Shown in pieces: positions 14,694-22,079 of a stretch of 64,000 bases of DNA. The notes beneath the pieces were generated by a model that ran no database searches, was not told the origin of the DNA, and saw only the letters and a list, made by a program, of their open reading frames with translations. Source of the stretch: DASYLJ01 sp964432595 (GTDB lineage Bacteria; Desulfobacterota; Binatia; DP-6); contig CAYSOF010000001.1 in the NCBI GenBank assembly GCA_964432595.1, positions 434,001-498,000 of the forward strand. Reading direction: 5' to 3'. Made by a program: the position numbers and the translations under genes. Numbering within the stretch: the first letter of the stretch is position 1; the number at the start of each line of letters is the position of its first letter.

Positions 14694-16523
14694 ATGACCC
14701 TCACCTCGGCCGACCGCGAGGCACTACGCATCAAGTACCGTCAGGAGCGCGACAAGCGCGTCCGCGCAGACGGCAACGCACAATACGTCGAGCCCACGGG
14801 CCGCTTCGCGCACTTCGTCGACGACCCGTTCACGCCGCGGAAGGAGCGGAAGCCGCGCTTCGACGACGTCACCGTCGCCTTCATCGGCGGCGGGTTCTCG
14901 GGGCTCTGCACGGGGGCGCGGCTCAAGCAGGCCGGCATCGACGACGTGCTCATCATCGACGGCGCCGGCGACTTCGGCGGGGTCTGGTACTGGAACCGCT
15001 ATCCCGGCGCCATGTGCGACACCGCCGCGATGGTGTACCTGCCGCTCCTCGAGGAGACCGGGCACATGCCGAGCATGAAGTACGTGTTCGCGCCCGAGAT
15101 CTTCGAGCACGGGCGGCGGATCGCGCGTCAGTTCGGGCTCTACGACCACGCCCTCTTTTCGACCGCGGTGACGCGCCTCGAATGGGACGACGACGCCTCG
15201 CGGTGGACGATCCACACCGACCGCGGCGACCGGATCCGGGCACGCTTCGTCGCCATGGGCACCGGCCCGCTCCACCGTCCGAAGCTGCCCGGCATCCCGG
15301 GCATCGAGACGTTCGCCGGACACTGCTTCCACACGTCGCGCTGGGACTACGCGTATACCGGCGGCGACCCGGGCGGCGCGCCGATGACCGGGCTCGCCGA
15401 CAAGCGCGTCGGCATCATCGGGACGGGTGCCACGGCGGTCCAGTGCATCCCGCCGCTCGGCCGCGACGCGAGGGAGCTCTACGTCTTCCAGCGCACGCCG
15501 TCGTCGATCGACGTGCGCAACAACCATCCGATCGATCCGGCCTGGTTCCAGACGCTGAAGCCCGGATGGCAGCAGGAGTGGCTGATGAACTTCGCCACGC
15601 TGCAGACCGGCGGCTTCGCGGACGAGGACCTGGTGAAGGACGGCTGGACCGACATCGCGATCCGCGTGCGCGACCGCGTCGTCGCCGACATGGGGGCGTC
15701 GGGCAGCATCCTCGACATGGCGGCGATCCAGAAGGCCTTCGAGGACAGCGACGACGAGAAGATGACCGAGATCCGCGCGCGGGTCGACGCGATCGTGAAG
15801 GATCCGAAGACGGCCGCGGCGCTGAAGCCCTGGTACCGGCAGCTCTGCAAGCGGCCCTGCTTCCACGACGAGTACCTGCAGACGTTCAACCGCCCGAACG
15901 TGCATCTCGTCGACACCGACGGCAAAGGCGTCGAGCGCATCGACGCGACCGGCGTCTGGGTGGGCGGCGTCCACTACGAGCTGGACTGTCTGGTCTTCGC
16001 GTCCGGCTTCGAGTTCGCGACCGACTTCGCGCGCCGCGCGGGCTTCGAGACGGTCGGCCGCGGCGGGCGCACGTTGTCGGCGCACTGGGCCGACGGCATG
16101 CGCACGATGCACGGCATCCACGCGCACGGTTTCCCGAACCTGTTCATCGTCGGGCTGCCGCAGGGCGCCAACCTGATCTCGAACATCACGCAGAACCTGA
16201 ACGACACCGGCCTCACGGTCGCGACGATCGTGCGCCACGCGCTCGACGCCGGCGCCGGCCAGGTCGAGGTGACGCCGGCCGCCGAAGACGCGTGGGTCGG
16301 GCTCCTCGAGAGCAGCCCGCAGGGATTCCTCGGGAACCCCGAGTGCACGCCCGGGTACTACAACAACGAGGGCGGCGAGATCGGACGACGCGAACGGCTC
16401 AACGTGAGCGGATATCCGTTGGGGCCCGTGGCGTTCTTCCAGTTCATCGACGAATGGCGGAAGGCCGCGACGTTCGACGGCCTGACGTTCCGCGCCGAAC
16501 CCGAGGCGGCCGCCGCCAGCTGA
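14694..16523 (+). CDS. Baeyer-Villiger-like flavin monooxygenase
   Basis: A 609-residue cytosolic flavoprotein. It has an FAD-binding GGGFSG turn (about 65-70), the FGGVWYWNRYPGAMCD segment typical of class B monooxygenases, and a second NADPH-binding GTGATA turn near 243. The fingerprint normally written FxGxxxHxxxWP appears here in altered form as FAGHCFHTSRWDY (207-219). Class B enzymes insert oxygen beside a ketone carbonyl, or oxygenate N/S atoms, using NADPH. The altered fingerprint puts it in a side branch whose substrate I cannot name. It stands alone, with a sigma-54-like element immediately upstream. Confidence 0.82.
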   Translation: MTLTSADREALRIKYRQERDKRVRADGNAQYVEPTGRFAHFVDDPFTPRKERKPRFDDVTVAFIGGGFSGLCTGARLKQAGIDDVLIIDGAGDFGGVWYWNRYPGAMCDTAAMVYLPLLEETGHMPSMKYVFAPEIFEHGRRIARQFGLYDHALFSTAVTRLEWDDDASRWTIHTDRGDRIRARFVAMGTGPLHRPKLPGIPGIETFAGHCFHTSRWDYAYTGGDPGGAPMTGLADKRVGIIGTGATAVQCIPPLGRDARELYVFQRTPSSIDVRNNHPIDPAWFQTLKPGWQQEWLMNFATLQTGGFADEDLVKDGWTDIAIRVRDRVVADMGASGSILDMAAIQKAFEDSDDEKMTEIRARVDAIVKDPKTAAALKPWYRQLCKRPCFHDEYLQTFNRPNVHLVDTDGKGVERIDATGVWVGGVHYELDCLVFASGFEFATDFARRAGFETVGRGGRTLSAHWADGMRTMHGIHAHGFPNLFIVGLPQGANLISNITQNLNDTGLTVATIVRHALDAGAGQVEVTPAAEDAWVGLLESSPQGFLGNPECTPGYYNNEGGEIGRRERLNVSGYPLGPVAFFQFIDEWRKAATFDGLTFRAEPEAAAAS

Positions 16524-16562
16524 GACGCCGATCGCTCGCAGCCGCTGCTCGAGAGAGCATTC

Positions 16563-17048
16563 ATGCCAACCATAGCCATCCTTCTCCTCGTTCTCCTCGC
16601 GGCACCGCCCGGACACGCCGCGCCTCCGTGCGTCGGCGCCATGGCGAAGAGCTGCGCGAAGAAGCTCTACAAGTGCTTCAAGCCGAAGGGTGCCTGCGTC
16701 GGCGAGCTCACGTTCGGACCCGGCGGTGTGCAGACGCTGCAGTGTTGGGACAACGGCGCGCGTATCGCGATCGACGCCACCCTGTCGGGCGGCACCGTCG
16801 AGTACCGCGGCCCGAAAGGGAAGAAGTGCCTCCGCGGCACGATCGTCGTCGAAGGCGACGACCTGGCCGCCTTCGTCTTCAAGAAGGGCAAGAAGATCTG
16901 GCGGGTCCGCTCGTTGGACGACGGGCTCGCCATCACGTGCCCCGACGGCACCGTCGAGCAGTACACGGAGGCCGAGGTGAACGAGCAGCCGCCGAGCTGC
17001 GGCGGCTACTCCGACGCGTCGGCCTGCGAGATGGGCGACTGTCCGTGA
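16563..17048 (+). CDS. Small secreted Cys-rich protein
   Basis: A 161-residue protein with a clear signal peptide (MPTIAILLLVLLAAPPGHA). The mature part is Lys/Cys/Gly-rich: CVGAMAKSCAKKLYKCFKP near its start, then CLRGTIVVEGDD, then a Cys-Gly tail (SCGGYSDASACEMGDCP). I recognise no family. The even number of Cys suggests disulfide bonding outside the cytoplasm. It converges on the small broken gene at 17052. Confidence 0.65.
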   Translation: MPTIAILLLVLLAAPPGHAAPPCVGAMAKSCAKKLYKCFKPKGACVGELTFGPGGVQTLQCWDNGARIAIDATLSGGTVEYRGPKGKKCLRGTIVVEGDDLAAFVFKKGKKIWRVRSLDDGLAITCPDGTVEQYTEAEVNEQPPSCGGYSDASACEMGDCP

Positions 17049-17051
17049 GAC

Positions 17052-17232
17052 TCACGACCCGATCGGTCCGCCGTCGTTCTTCACGATGACGACCGTCGCC
17101 GAGCGCGGCCGCTGGCCGTCCGCGTAGTCGGGCCACGCGCTGTAGCGCTTCGGGTTGGCCGGGTCGTTGCTGCCCGACGGCGATCACGTCGTGGATCGTC
17201 TCGTTCGTGGACTCGTCGGTGGCGTTTCCCAT
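17052..17232 (-). pseudogene. Small frameshifted gene, possible phosphatase-tail remnant
   Basis: ATG 17232 sits behind a strong GAGGAGGAG ribosome site. Its frame reads MGNATDESTNETIHDVIAVG and then becomes Arg-rich. Dropping one G near 17172-17175 restores SNDPANPKRYSAWPDY, DGQRPRSATVVIVKNDGG, PIGS and a stop at 17052. The corrected product is 59 residues. The ending resembles, from memory, the C-terminal tail of PhoX/DUF839-type proteins; that link is weak. Either a sequencing error or a decaying gene. Confidence 0.55.
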
Positions 17233-17338
17233 GGACCTGCTCCTCCTCGTCGATGCGGCGGTGGCCCGTGGATGTAGCCGGCGATCGTGGCGAGACGTGG
17301 ACGCCACGGTCACGATTGCGTGACGTGTCGAGCCGACG

Positions 17339-18061
17339 TCAGATGATGCCGGCGCGGAGCGCCTGCGCGGAGAGCTCGGCGCGACGGCGGGCGCCGAGCC
17401 GTCGCATCAGGCGCGCGATCCGATCCTTGACGGCCGCGACGCTCAGGTGCACCTGCCGGCCGATCTCGGGATTCGACGCGCCTTCGATGACGAGGCGGAG
17501 GATCGCGCGGTCGGTGTCGTCGAGCCCCTTGCGTCGCATGACCTTCGCGGCGCTCGATGCGTCCTCGTCGCTCGCCGTCGCCGTCAGCCCGAGCACGACG
17601 TCCGCTATGCGGTCACGAAGCGCGTAGGCGATCCGTTGGCGCTCGTCGACGACCGCGCGTTCGACGACCGCCGCACCGGCGGGCTCGGTCTCCCGGTCGA
17701 CGATCCGGCCGACACCGACGCGCCCGACGGCCTTGCCGCGCTGCCAGAGGGGACGCGCGCGGATCTCGAGAGTGACCGGCGTTCCGTCCTTGTGCCGGAC
17801 GCCGATCCGGAACGTGTTCACGTCGAGCGGCCGGCTCGTGCCGCGCCCCATGGCCACCGCGGCGTCCGCGACCGCGTTCGTCGGCAGGACGTCGAAGTAG
17901 TTCCTCCCGACGAGCCGGGCCGCGTCGGACGCTTCGAACCCGAGGGCCTCGGCGGCGTAGCCGTTCAGGTAGAGGAACCGACCCTGGAGGTCGTGCGCGT
18001 AGATGATGGCGTCGGCGGACTCGAGGATGGCGCGATGGTCGACCGGGCGCCGCGATGCCAT
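17339..18061 (-). CDS. PAS-LuxR transcription regulator
   Basis: A 240-residue regulator from ATG 18061. Residues about 10-125 form a PAS domain (ADAIIYAHDLQGRFLYLNGY, then VGRNYFDVLP, with the PAC part DGTPVTLEIRARPLWQRGK). The C-terminal 65 residues are a LuxR-type helix-turn-helix (DRAILRLVIEGASNPEIG, LSVAAVKDRIARLMRRLGA). It lacks a receiver domain, so it would sense a ligand, redox state or partner through PAS. It faces the hydrolase gene at 18206 across 144 bp holding an 18-bp tandem repeat, a plausible target. Confidence 0.85.
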   Translation of the reverse strand: MASRRPVDHRAILESADAIIYAHDLQGRFLYLNGYAAEALGFEASDAARLVGRNYFDVLPTNAVADAAVAMGRGTSRPLDVNTFRIGVRHKDGTPVTLEIRARPLWQRGKAVGRVGVGRIVDRETEPAGAAVVERAVVDERQRIAYALRDRIADVVLGLTATASDEDASSAAKVMRRKGLDDTDRAILRLVIEGASNPEIGRQVHLSVAAVKDRIARLMRRLGARRRAELSAQALRAGII

Positions 18062-18132
18062 GGCGCCTTGTACTGGGGTGCGCGGCCCGCGGACAACCGA
18101 ACGGCAGCCGGTAGGCGGGGTCGTGCACCGCC

Positions 18133-18168
18133 GGTCGGCGGTATTTTCGCGGTCGGCGGGATTTCTCG
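18133..18168. repeat. Tandem 18-bp direct repeat in divergent promoter
   Basis: GGTCGGCGGTATTTTCGC (18133-18150) is followed directly by GGTCGGCGGGATTTCTCG (18151-18168). The first nine bases and the following ATTT are kept in both. The first copy also forms the palindrome CCGCCGGTCGGCGG with preceding bases. It lies between the PAS-LuxR gene and the hydrolase gene. Confidence 0.6.
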
Positions 18169-18205
18169 TTGACCGGCCGGCGGCGGCCTCGTAGCACGCG
18201 CCTGG

Positions 18206-19210
18206 ATGCAGAGGACCATCGGCACCCTGCTCGTGCTGGGGCTCCTCGCCGCCGGCACGGCGCACGCCCAGTCGCAGCCGCCGCAGCCCGCGTCGGGACC
18301 CGGGGGCAGCAACTATCGGCACGGCGACTGGCGTGTCAGCTCCGGCGGGAGCGGCAGCGACGCCTTCTACGTCTTCGAGCCGATCGATCCGCAGCCCGCA
18401 TCGGCGCCGCTCGCCGTCGTCACGCACGGCTACTTCGAGTTCGCGGGGTACGACTCGATGTACGAGCTCATCCGGCACACGGTCCGCAAAGGCGCCGTCG
18501 TCGTCTACCCGCGCTGGCAGACCGACGTCGTCACGCCGTGCCCAGGGCCGTTCGACATCGAGCCGTGCATGACGTCCGCGCTGAACGGCATCCGCGGCGG
18601 GCTCGACTTCCTCCGGTCCAGCGACGCACGCGTCCAGCCCGATCTCGGCCGCACCAGCTACTTCGGGTTCTCGTTCGGCGGCATCATCACCGCGAACCTG
18701 GCGAACCGCTGGGCGTCGCTCGGGCTGCCGAAGCCGCGGGCCATCTTCCTCGAAGACCCGCACGACGGCGGGTTCGTCGGCGCCGACGAGCCCGCGCTCG
18801 ACGATTCGCTCGCCGGCATCCCGCCGACGGTGAAGCTGCAGTGCCACTCCGGCGCCGACAGCCTCTCCGGCCCCGACGGCCCGATCACCACCTGCAACGC
18901 GGTGTTCGCGAAGCTCGGGCACATCCCGAAGAAGAACAAGGACCTCGTCCTCACCCACGACGACGCGCACGGCGCGCCGCCGCTCTCGTCGCGGCACGGC
19001 GTGTGCGCGTCGGCGCCGGGCGCGGCCGACGCCTACGATTGGAACTTCTGCTGGAAGGTCTGGGACGCGCTGCAGACGTGCGCGTACCGTCGCAAGGATT
19101 GCCCGTACGCCCTCGGCAAAGGTCGCAAGCATCGCTCGATGGGCAAGTGGAGCGACGGCGTAGCGATCACGCCGCTGAAGGTCCAGGACACGGCGCCGAT
19201 CGCGCCCTGA
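18206..19210 (+). CDS. Secreted alpha/beta-hydrolase
   Basis: A 334-residue exported hydrolase with a signal peptide ending AHA-QSQ. It has the oxyanion-side HG turn (LAVVTHGYFEFAGY) and nucleophile elbow GFSFGG (S156). The likely catalytic His lies in LTHDDAHGAPPL. Six or more Cys in the second half suggest disulfides. Family members include lipases, esterases and chlorophyllase-like enzymes; the substrate is not visible. It is followed 17 bp later by the M28-like protein, probably in one operon, and is the likely target of the divergent PAS-LuxR protein. Confidence 0.75.
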   Translation: MQRTIGTLLVLGLLAAGTAHAQSQPPQPASGPGGSNYRHGDWRVSSGGSGSDAFYVFEPIDPQPASAPLAVVTHGYFEFAGYDSMYELIRHTVRKGAVVVYPRWQTDVVTPCPGPFDIEPCMTSALNGIRGGLDFLRSSDARVQPDLGRTSYFGFSFGGIITANLANRWASLGLPKPRAIFLEDPHDGGFVGADEPALDDSLAGIPPTVKLQCHSGADSLSGPDGPITTCNAVFAKLGHIPKKNKDLVLTHDDAHGAPPLSSRHGVCASAPGAADAYDWNFCWKVWDALQTCAYRRKDCPYALGKGRKHRSMGKWSDGVAITPLKVQDTAPIAP

Positions 19211-19227
19211 GCATCCGGAGAACCGAC

Positions 19228-20847
19228 ATGAGATCGTTGCCGACCATCGCCGCAAGCCTCGTGCTCTCCCTGGCGTCCGCCGCCGACGTGCGCGCAGGCG
19301 GGTGCCCCACCACCCTCGACCCGAGCACCTTCGCCAGCGAGACGGAGCTGCGCGACCTGAATGCCAAGATGGCGAGCTACGGGATGCGCAGCACGGCGAG
19401 CCGCTCGAACGAGCAGTACATCGACTGGCTGAAGCAGCAGGTGCGCCGCATCGACGGGATGAAGGTCCGGACGGAGCGCATCAAGCTCCGCCGCTGGCAG
19501 CCGCTGCCCGAGGCCGACGGCGTCCCCGGTCGCGATCTCGCGAAGGCGGGCGAGCTGCGGCTCGTCCAGGCGGACGGCTCGACGCGGCAGATCCCGGTGG
19601 CGGGCGCAGTGCCCTACGCGCTGCCGACGTCGAAGAGCGGCTCGCAGGGACCGCTCGTCTACCTCCCGCCCGACCAGCCGATCACGGCGCAGAACGCCGC
19701 GGGCAAGGTGGTGCTGCGCGAGTTCCCCGACCGCTCCATCCCGTACATCGGCTTCTCGTTCCTGAGCCTCTACATCACGCCCGATCTCGCGGCGCGGACC
19801 GGAAACTACGAGCGCCCGTATCTCGCCGCGCTCCACGAGGAGCTGCTGGCCGCGGGCACCGCCGGCGCCGCGGGCCTCATCTTCGCGTTCAAGGTGCCGA
19901 CGGAGCAGGTGCGCGGCTACTTCGACCCGCACAACGGCACGCACTACACCGTGCCGGCGCTCTACGTGGGTTTCGACGAAGCGGAGCAGCTGCGCGCCGC
20001 CGCCGGCGGCGCCGCGTCGGCGTCGGTCGTCGTCCGTGCCGAGGTGGGTCGCGCGAAGACGCGGAACCTGATCGCGACGCTGCCCGGGCAGAGCCCCGAG
20101 CGGATCGTGCTCTCGGTCAACACGGACGGCACGACGTGGGTGCAGGACAACGGCACCGCCGGCGTGCTGGCGCTCGCGCGCTACCTTGCCGCGCTGCCGA
20201 TCGAATGCCGTCCCCGCACGTTCGAGTTCATGTTCGGCGCGGCGCATCTCCACATCTCGCGCGAGGGCACGAATCGCTACGCGGCCCAGCTCGACGAGGA
20301 GTACGACGACGGCACGGTCGCGTTCGCGTTCGTGCTGGAGCACCTGGGCACGCGTGAGATCCTCGCCGTCCCCGACGCCGACGGCTCCGGGCAGCATCTC
20401 GAGTTCACCGGCGCCGGCGACGTCTTCCTCTGGGCGGCGGGCGACAGCGAGGCCCTGCGGCAGGCGGCGGTCACGGCGACGCAGCAGCACGCCCTCGACT
20501 ACACGGCCGTGCTCCGGGGCGCGGAGCTGCCCGTGCCGGGACGCGTCCCCGAGATCTGCTCGTTCGGCGGCATCGGCGGCCCGTTCCACGGCCATCTGAT
20601 TCCGACGATGGCGATGATCTCCGGGCCGTGGTCGCTGTGGGCGCCGTCGTTCGGCGAGAGCGCGATCGATTTCGCGCGGATGCGGAAGCAGCTGCTGGCG
20701 GCGGGCGACGCCGTGCTCGGGTTGTCGCAGCTGCCGACCGAGCAGATCGCGGGCGACTATCCGCGGCTGCGCGCGCTGCGCGCCGCGGGTGCGCCCACGT
20801 GCTCGCACGCGCTGCCGCCGGAGCAGGCGCCCGGTCCCGGCGAGTGA
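19228..20847 (+). CDS. Secreted M28-peptidase-like protein lacking catalytic residues
   Basis: A 539-residue exported protein (signal peptide MRSLPTIAASLVLSLASAAD). A protease-associated-type insert spans roughly residues 130-270. The M28 aminopeptidase-like core begins at 280 (NLIATLPG, IVLSVNTDGTTWVQDNGTAG). Where active M28 enzymes have a His-x-Asp zinc site, N298-T-D300 is seen; the bridging Asp (D307) remains. The usual Glu-Glu pair after the next strand is replaced by A339-H340. It is therefore probably a non-catalytic binding protein or a changed enzyme. It forms a likely operon with the hydrolase before it. Confidence 0.65.
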   Translation: MRSLPTIAASLVLSLASAADVRAGGCPTTLDPSTFASETELRDLNAKMASYGMRSTASRSNEQYIDWLKQQVRRIDGMKVRTERIKLRRWQPLPEADGVPGRDLAKAGELRLVQADGSTRQIPVAGAVPYALPTSKSGSQGPLVYLPPDQPITAQNAAGKVVLREFPDRSIPYIGFSFLSLYITPDLAARTGNYERPYLAALHEELLAAGTAGAAGLIFAFKVPTEQVRGYFDPHNGTHYTVPALYVGFDEAEQLRAAAGGAASASVVVRAEVGRAKTRNLIATLPGQSPERIVLSVNTDGTTWVQDNGTAGVLALARYLAALPIECRPRTFEFMFGAAHLHISREGTNRYAAQLDEEYDDGTVAFAFVLEHLGTREILAVPDADGSGQHLEFTGAGDVFLWAAGDSEALRQAAVTATQQHALDYTAVLRGAELPVPGRVPEICSFGGIGGPFHGHLIPTMAMISGPWSLWAPSFGESAIDFARMRKQLLAAGDAVLGLSQLPTEQIAGDYPRLRALRAAGAPTCSHALPPEQAPGPGE

Positions 20848-20854
20848 CCTCGGG

Positions 20855-21298
20855 CTACAGGCGGCCCGTGTTCGCGGCCCAGAACAGCCAGGCGATGAGG
20901 CCGGCGATGATCACGACGGTGGCGATCACCGCGATCATCGGGCCGCGCTCGGACGGCGACAGCTGCGGCTTCTGATCCGGGACGCGCGCGCCGGACTGCA
21001 GGATCGCCTGGTACATGTTCTCGTTCGACCGCCAGACCCGCCACGCGCCCGCCCAGCCGATCGCGGCGAAGGCCGGCACGGACGCGGCGAAGACCGAGAA
21101 CGCCGCGCGCATCTGGCCGGTGTAGTCGTAGGCGGCGACGCCCGGTGGCCGGCCGGCGCCGTCCCCGAGCAGGATCATCGCGAAGACCGCGCCGCCGAGC
21201 GCGCCGATCAGGGCGCCGCGCAGCGAAATGCGCACGCCGCCGGGCGTGCGGCGTCGCGACCACTGGTAGAGGAAGAGGTCTCGTTGGCGGTCCGTCAT
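20855..21298 (-). CDS. Small membrane protein, unknown
   Basis: A 147-residue protein from ATG 21298 (MTDRQRDLFLYQWSRRR). It shows three likely membrane helices: ALIGALGGAVFAMILLGDG, FSVFAASVPAFAAIGWAGAW, and a C-terminal MIAVIATVVIIAGLIAWLFW. Between them is a soluble stretch with Asn/Glu/Gln. No family recognised. It starts about 95 bp from the divergent membrane protein at 21394. Confidence 0.65.
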   Translation of the reverse strand: MTDRQRDLFLYQWSRRRTPGGVRISLRGALIGALGGAVFAMILLGDGAGRPPGVAAYDYTGQMRAAFSVFAASVPAFAAIGWAGAWRVWRSNENMYQAILQSGARVPDQKPQLSPSERGPMIAVIATVVIIAGLIAWLFWAANTGRL

Positions 21299-21393
21299 GG
21301 TGCTGGGTGCGACCCACGCATCATCTCGGCCCGCGGGCGTCAAGGCTCGGCCACCGCGCTGGTTCCACCGCGCCGGTCGGGCTAAGCGACCGC

Positions 21394-21978
21394 ATGCCGA
21401 AGGCGCTCCTCGGCGCAGCTGCGACGGTCCTCACCTTCGCGATCTTCGTGCCCTACGTCCGCAGCATCCGGAGCGGCACGACGCGTCCGCACGTCTTCTC
21501 CTGGGTCGTGTGGGCGCTCGGCACGTTCATCGTGTTCCTGGCACAGCTGGCCGGCGGGGCTGGCGTCGGTGCGTGGCCGATCGGCATCTCGTCCGCCATC
21601 ACCGGCTGGATTGCGTGGCTCGCCTGGCGCCGGCGGGGCGACGTCACCATCACGCGCGCCGACCAGGCATGCTTCGCCGCCGCGCTGATCGCGCTGCCGT
21701 GCTGGGTCTTCACGGACGATCCCCTGTGGGCGGTGATCATCCTGACGGCGGTCGACCTCGTCGGGTTCGGCCCGACGCTGCGCCATGCCTGGTCGGACCC
21801 CCAGGCCGAGAGCGCGAGCTTCTTCGGGCTTGCCGCCGTGCGGAACCTGCTCGTCGTGCTGGCGCTGGAGCACTACTCGTGGACGACCGTGCTCTTCCCC
21901 GCGGCGGTCGGCGCGGGGTGCCTCCTCCTCGCGGGGGTGGTCGTCGGCCGCCGGCGGATGCCGTCCCTCGCGCCGTGA
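21394..21978 (+). CDS. Polytopic membrane protein, unknown
   Basis: A 194-residue inner-membrane protein with about six hydrophobic segments, starting MPKALLGAAATVLTFAIFVP. The second segment has TRPHVFSWVVWALGTFIVFL and later LVGFGPTLRHAW, with conserved-looking Pro and Trp; this is reminiscent of PQ-loop/SemiSWEET-like small transporters, but I would not assign it. The gap to the next gene (about 100 bp) is AT-richer, with a TATAAG at 22031-22036 that could be a -10 box for the secreted-protein gene. Confidence 0.65.
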   Translation: MPKALLGAAATVLTFAIFVPYVRSIRSGTTRPHVFSWVVWALGTFIVFLAQLAGGAGVGAWPIGISSAITGWIAWLAWRRRGDVTITRADQACFAAALIALPCWVFTDDPLWAVIILTAVDLVGFGPTLRHAWSDPQAESASFFGLAAVRNLLVVLALEHYSWTTVLFPAAVGAGCLLLAGVVVGRRRMPSLAP

Positions 21979-22079
21979 CGTTCCGCGGGCACGTCGCAAA
22001 TGCGTATACCGTCCATTCGCGCCCGCGTCGTATAAGCGCCGCGCTCCCTGGACCGACGCCGAACGAAGGACGACCCGCC

